DNA of 64,000 nucleotides, taken from assembly GCA_040756055.1 (NCBI GenBank), contig JBFLZR010000002.1, forward strand, positions 522,411-586,410, given 5' to 3'. A model generated the notes under the pieces. That model saw only the letters and a program-made list of their open reading frames with translations, was not told the origin of the DNA and ran no database searches. Positions 62,600-64,000 of the stretch are shown piece by piece (position 1 is the first letter of the stretch; the number at the start of each line of letters is the position of its first letter). The stretch comes from Candidatus Zixiibacteriota bacterium. Lineage in GTDB: Bacteria > Zixibacteria > MSB-5A5 > GN15 > FEB-12. The position numbers were made by a program, and so were the translations under genes.

Positions 62600-63679
62600 A
62601 TGTTGCCCGAAGTTGAACAAGCCTTCTTGAATGCAATTTTGGCCGAACTTCCGTCAAATGGAGATACTGTCGGCAACTGGACCCTTATCAAGAAACTTAA
62701 AAGCGATGGCCTTAGTGAGCAGGACTATTGGCACTTGCAGGATAAGCTCGTTCAGTCAGGAAGAGTAAAAAAGGGAAGGGGTAAGGGCGGTTCGTTGGCT
62801 TTGGTTCTTGATGCATCGACAACAAATTCCACAAAGACCGAAGGTGACACCGCAGCCCCTGAAAGCACAGTTCCCGAAGATACTGAACTAAAGATCGACC
62901 GTCAGAAGCGTAAATCACTCGCCAAATTTATCCTAGGCGAAGTCCCGTCGAATGGTTCTACTGTGAGCAACCAGTGGCTCATAGCTAAAGCAAAGAAGAA
63001 CGGTTTTACGGAGGACGAGTACTGGTTTGTCAGAAACGAACTAATTGACAACGGCACCCTGGGCAAGGCTAGAGGAAAAGGCGGAACAATATACCTCGTT
63101 GCGGGTACTGCAAAAACCGCTGAAAAACGTACTAAGAAGAAATATGCAAAGGAAAAATCTTTATACAAACCTTGCCATGATGTCATAATGGGTTTCTGGA
63201 TAAAAGACGCGGGTCTAGACCCTCGCAAATGTGTTACTCAGGTCACCGCCAATCAAGGAGGCAGAAAGACTGGCGGAAAATGGACCAGACCTGATATCAC
63301 GGTCATCTCGGTCAGAACGTACGAGTTCATTCCAGGCAAGATTCTGGATGTGACTACGTTTGAAATTAAGCCTGCCAATGACTTAGATGTAAAGGGCGTC
63401 TTCGAAGCGGCCTCGCATTCCCGGTTTGCCCACAAGAGCTACCTAGCGGTTCACCTACCCGACGGCAAGAAGGAAAGCGACGACTTCAAGAATTTGCAGA
63501 AAGAGTGTGAGCGATTCGGCGTCGGCTTCATATATTTCGAAAAGTCAGACGACTGGACAACCTGGGAGATTGTCACGGACCCGGATAGAAAAAACCCAGC
63601 TCCCGAAGAAGTGGATCGCTTTATCTCAACCCAAATGAGTAAAGAAAATCAGAAGGATATTCACGAGTTTCTCAAGTGA
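62600..63679 (+). CDS. Putative PD-(D/E)XK-type nuclease with two winged-helix-like repeats
   Basis: The product is 359 residues, no signal peptide. Two homologous blocks (about 5-72 and 100-170) share 'AELPSNGDTVGNWTLI' / 'GEVPSNGSTVSNQWLI', an 'EDEYW'-like helix and 'GRGKGGSL' / 'ARGKGGTI', consistent with tandem winged helices. A basic linker ('KRTKKKYAKEK') leads to a C-terminal domain (about 190-330) with 'RPDITVIS', then about 18 residues later 'TFEIKPAND', the Asp...Glu-x-Lys pattern of PD-(D/E)XK enzymes. No named family is recognised; nuclease activity is inference. G+C content is visibly lower than in neighbours and near-identical terminators flank the gene, suggesting acquisition. 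GGAGG precedes the start by 8 bases. Confidence 0.8.
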   Translation: MLPEVEQAFLNAILAELPSNGDTVGNWTLIKKLKSDGLSEQDYWHLQDKLVQSGRVKKGRGKGGSLALVLDASTTNSTKTEGDTAAPESTVPEDTELKIDRQKRKSLAKFILGEVPSNGSTVSNQWLIAKAKKNGFTEDEYWFVRNELIDNGTLGKARGKGGTIYLVAGTAKTAEKRTKKKYAKEKSLYKPCHDVIMGFWIKDAGLDPRKCVTQVTANQGGRKTGGKWTRPDITVISVRTYEFIPGKILDVTTFEIKPANDLDVKGVFEAASHSRFAHKSYLAVHLPDGKKESDDFKNLQKECERFGVGFIYFEKSDDWTTWEIVTDPDRKNPAPEEVDRFISTQMSKENQKDIHEFLK

Positions 63680-63742
63680 CTCGTATACTCGAAGCTAACC
63701 GCTGTTTCACCACCGTCCCTCGGAAAATACTTGGCGAATTCT

Positions 63743-63769
63743 AAAAAGCCGGCATGAGCCGGCTTTTTT
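63743..63769 (+). terminator. Rho-independent terminator after the putative nuclease gene
   Basis: Same hairpin as at 62449-62475 with loop ATGA in place of ATAA. The match extends to 31 bases (63739-63769 against 62445-62475) with one difference. Confidence 0.95.
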
Positions 63770-63870
63770 CTTCAGAACCAACCGACCTTTTTGGTTGTTC
63801 TTGCTTCAAATGCCGTTATCCAACCACACCGACTTTTATGCCAATTAAGTCAAGATAGAAAGGGGTTAAG

Positions 63871-64000
63871 ATGAAAACGCTTGCGAGTCTCGTAACGGGT
63901 ATGGTAGCGATAATCCTTCTAACCGCGCCGGTCGCCTGGTCGCACTGTGAAATACCGTGCGGAATTTATGATGATTCGGTACGTGTCACACTCATGAGGG
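63871..64000 (+). CDS. sodN: Exported nickel superoxide dismutase, partial (cut by window end)
   Basis: Only the first 43 codons are present. They encode a Sec signal peptide (residues 1-24, ending 'APVAWS') followed by 'HCEIPCGIYDDS', which is the nickel hook of NiSOD (mature His1, Cys2, Pro5, Cys6, Tyr9 in the form HCxxPCxxY). Cleavage after Ser24 would expose His25 as the free amino terminus needed to bind nickel, and places the enzyme outside the cytoplasm. The enzyme removes superoxide. Classic NiSODs have a short propeptide cut by SodX; here a full signal peptide does the job. AAAGGGG lies 5 bases before the ATG. Confidence 0.88.
   Translation, partial: MKTLASLVTGMVAIILLTAPVAWSHCEIPCGIYDDSVRVTLMR

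Noticed and set aside
1-64000. tRNA, rRNA, CRISPR arrays, insertion sequences or prophage
   Set aside because: Read for T-loop-like sequences, regularly spaced repeats, transposases and phage proteins; none found.

Overview
The window (about 54% G+C by eye) looks like chromosome from an uncultured-type Gram-negative bacterium of the FCB group. Two large secreted proteins end in a type IX secretion sorting domain with the [11 protein letters not shown] motif. Many genes encode lipoproteins or signal-peptide proteins, and there is a DUF5916/CBM9 outer-membrane protein, an LpoB-like lipoprotein and a GerW-type protein. This mix is what one sees in Zixibacteria and related candidate phyla; the phylum is an inference, since no rRNA or marker set is present. 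I found no tRNA, rRNA, CRISPR array, transposase or prophage.

Left part (1-23.6 kb): a DUF5916 outer-membrane protein; two paralogous small lipoproteins flanking a DUF2339 membrane protein and a glycosyltransferase-like gene; a membrane phosphoesterase; a porin-like barrel; a cysteine-rich 4Fe-4S protein with an isoprenylcysteine-methyltransferase-like partner; an RRM RNA-binding protein; an XRE regulator with a six-helix membrane protein; an active/inactive M16 peptidase pair; an ankyrin/metallo-beta-lactamase fusion; a membrane-anchored spermidine-synthase-like protein with TPRs; and a DUF134 regulator with a NifX-like protein, whose promoter carries a perfect 20-bp palindrome.

Middle part (23.6-51 kb): a three-gene minus-strand operon of exported proteins (hydrolase/TPR plus two Tat-exported 4Fe-4S aldo/keto reductase homologues, one with most catalytic residues lost); a 1015-residue GAF/PAS/LuxR regulator followed by an ECF sigma factor with a consensus promoter; an LpoB/COG3014 lipoprotein pair; LemA-DUF2207; DUF427; two divergently transcribed T9SS cargo proteins (FG-GAP protein and subtilisin); a zinc alcohol dehydrogenase; a serine hydrolase; a multi-PAS histidine kinase that shares an unusual Cys/His PAS domain with the LuxR regulator; and RarA.

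Right part (51-64 kb): an SDF-family transporter with a very long charged, disordered tail; a compact plus-strand run HtpX, CorC-like, YqaA-like, CDF transporter and RlmD; a DUF885 peptidase; a DUF2953-GerW pair; a lower-G+C gene joining two winged-helix-like repeats to a PD-(D/E)XK-like domain, bracketed by near-identical terminators; and, cut by the window edge, the start of an exported nickel superoxide dismutase.

The most interesting items are the bracketed putative nuclease gene, the DUF134 operator, the degenerate reductase/hydrolase set, the shared Cys-PAS sensors, the tailed SDF transporter and the exported NiSOD.
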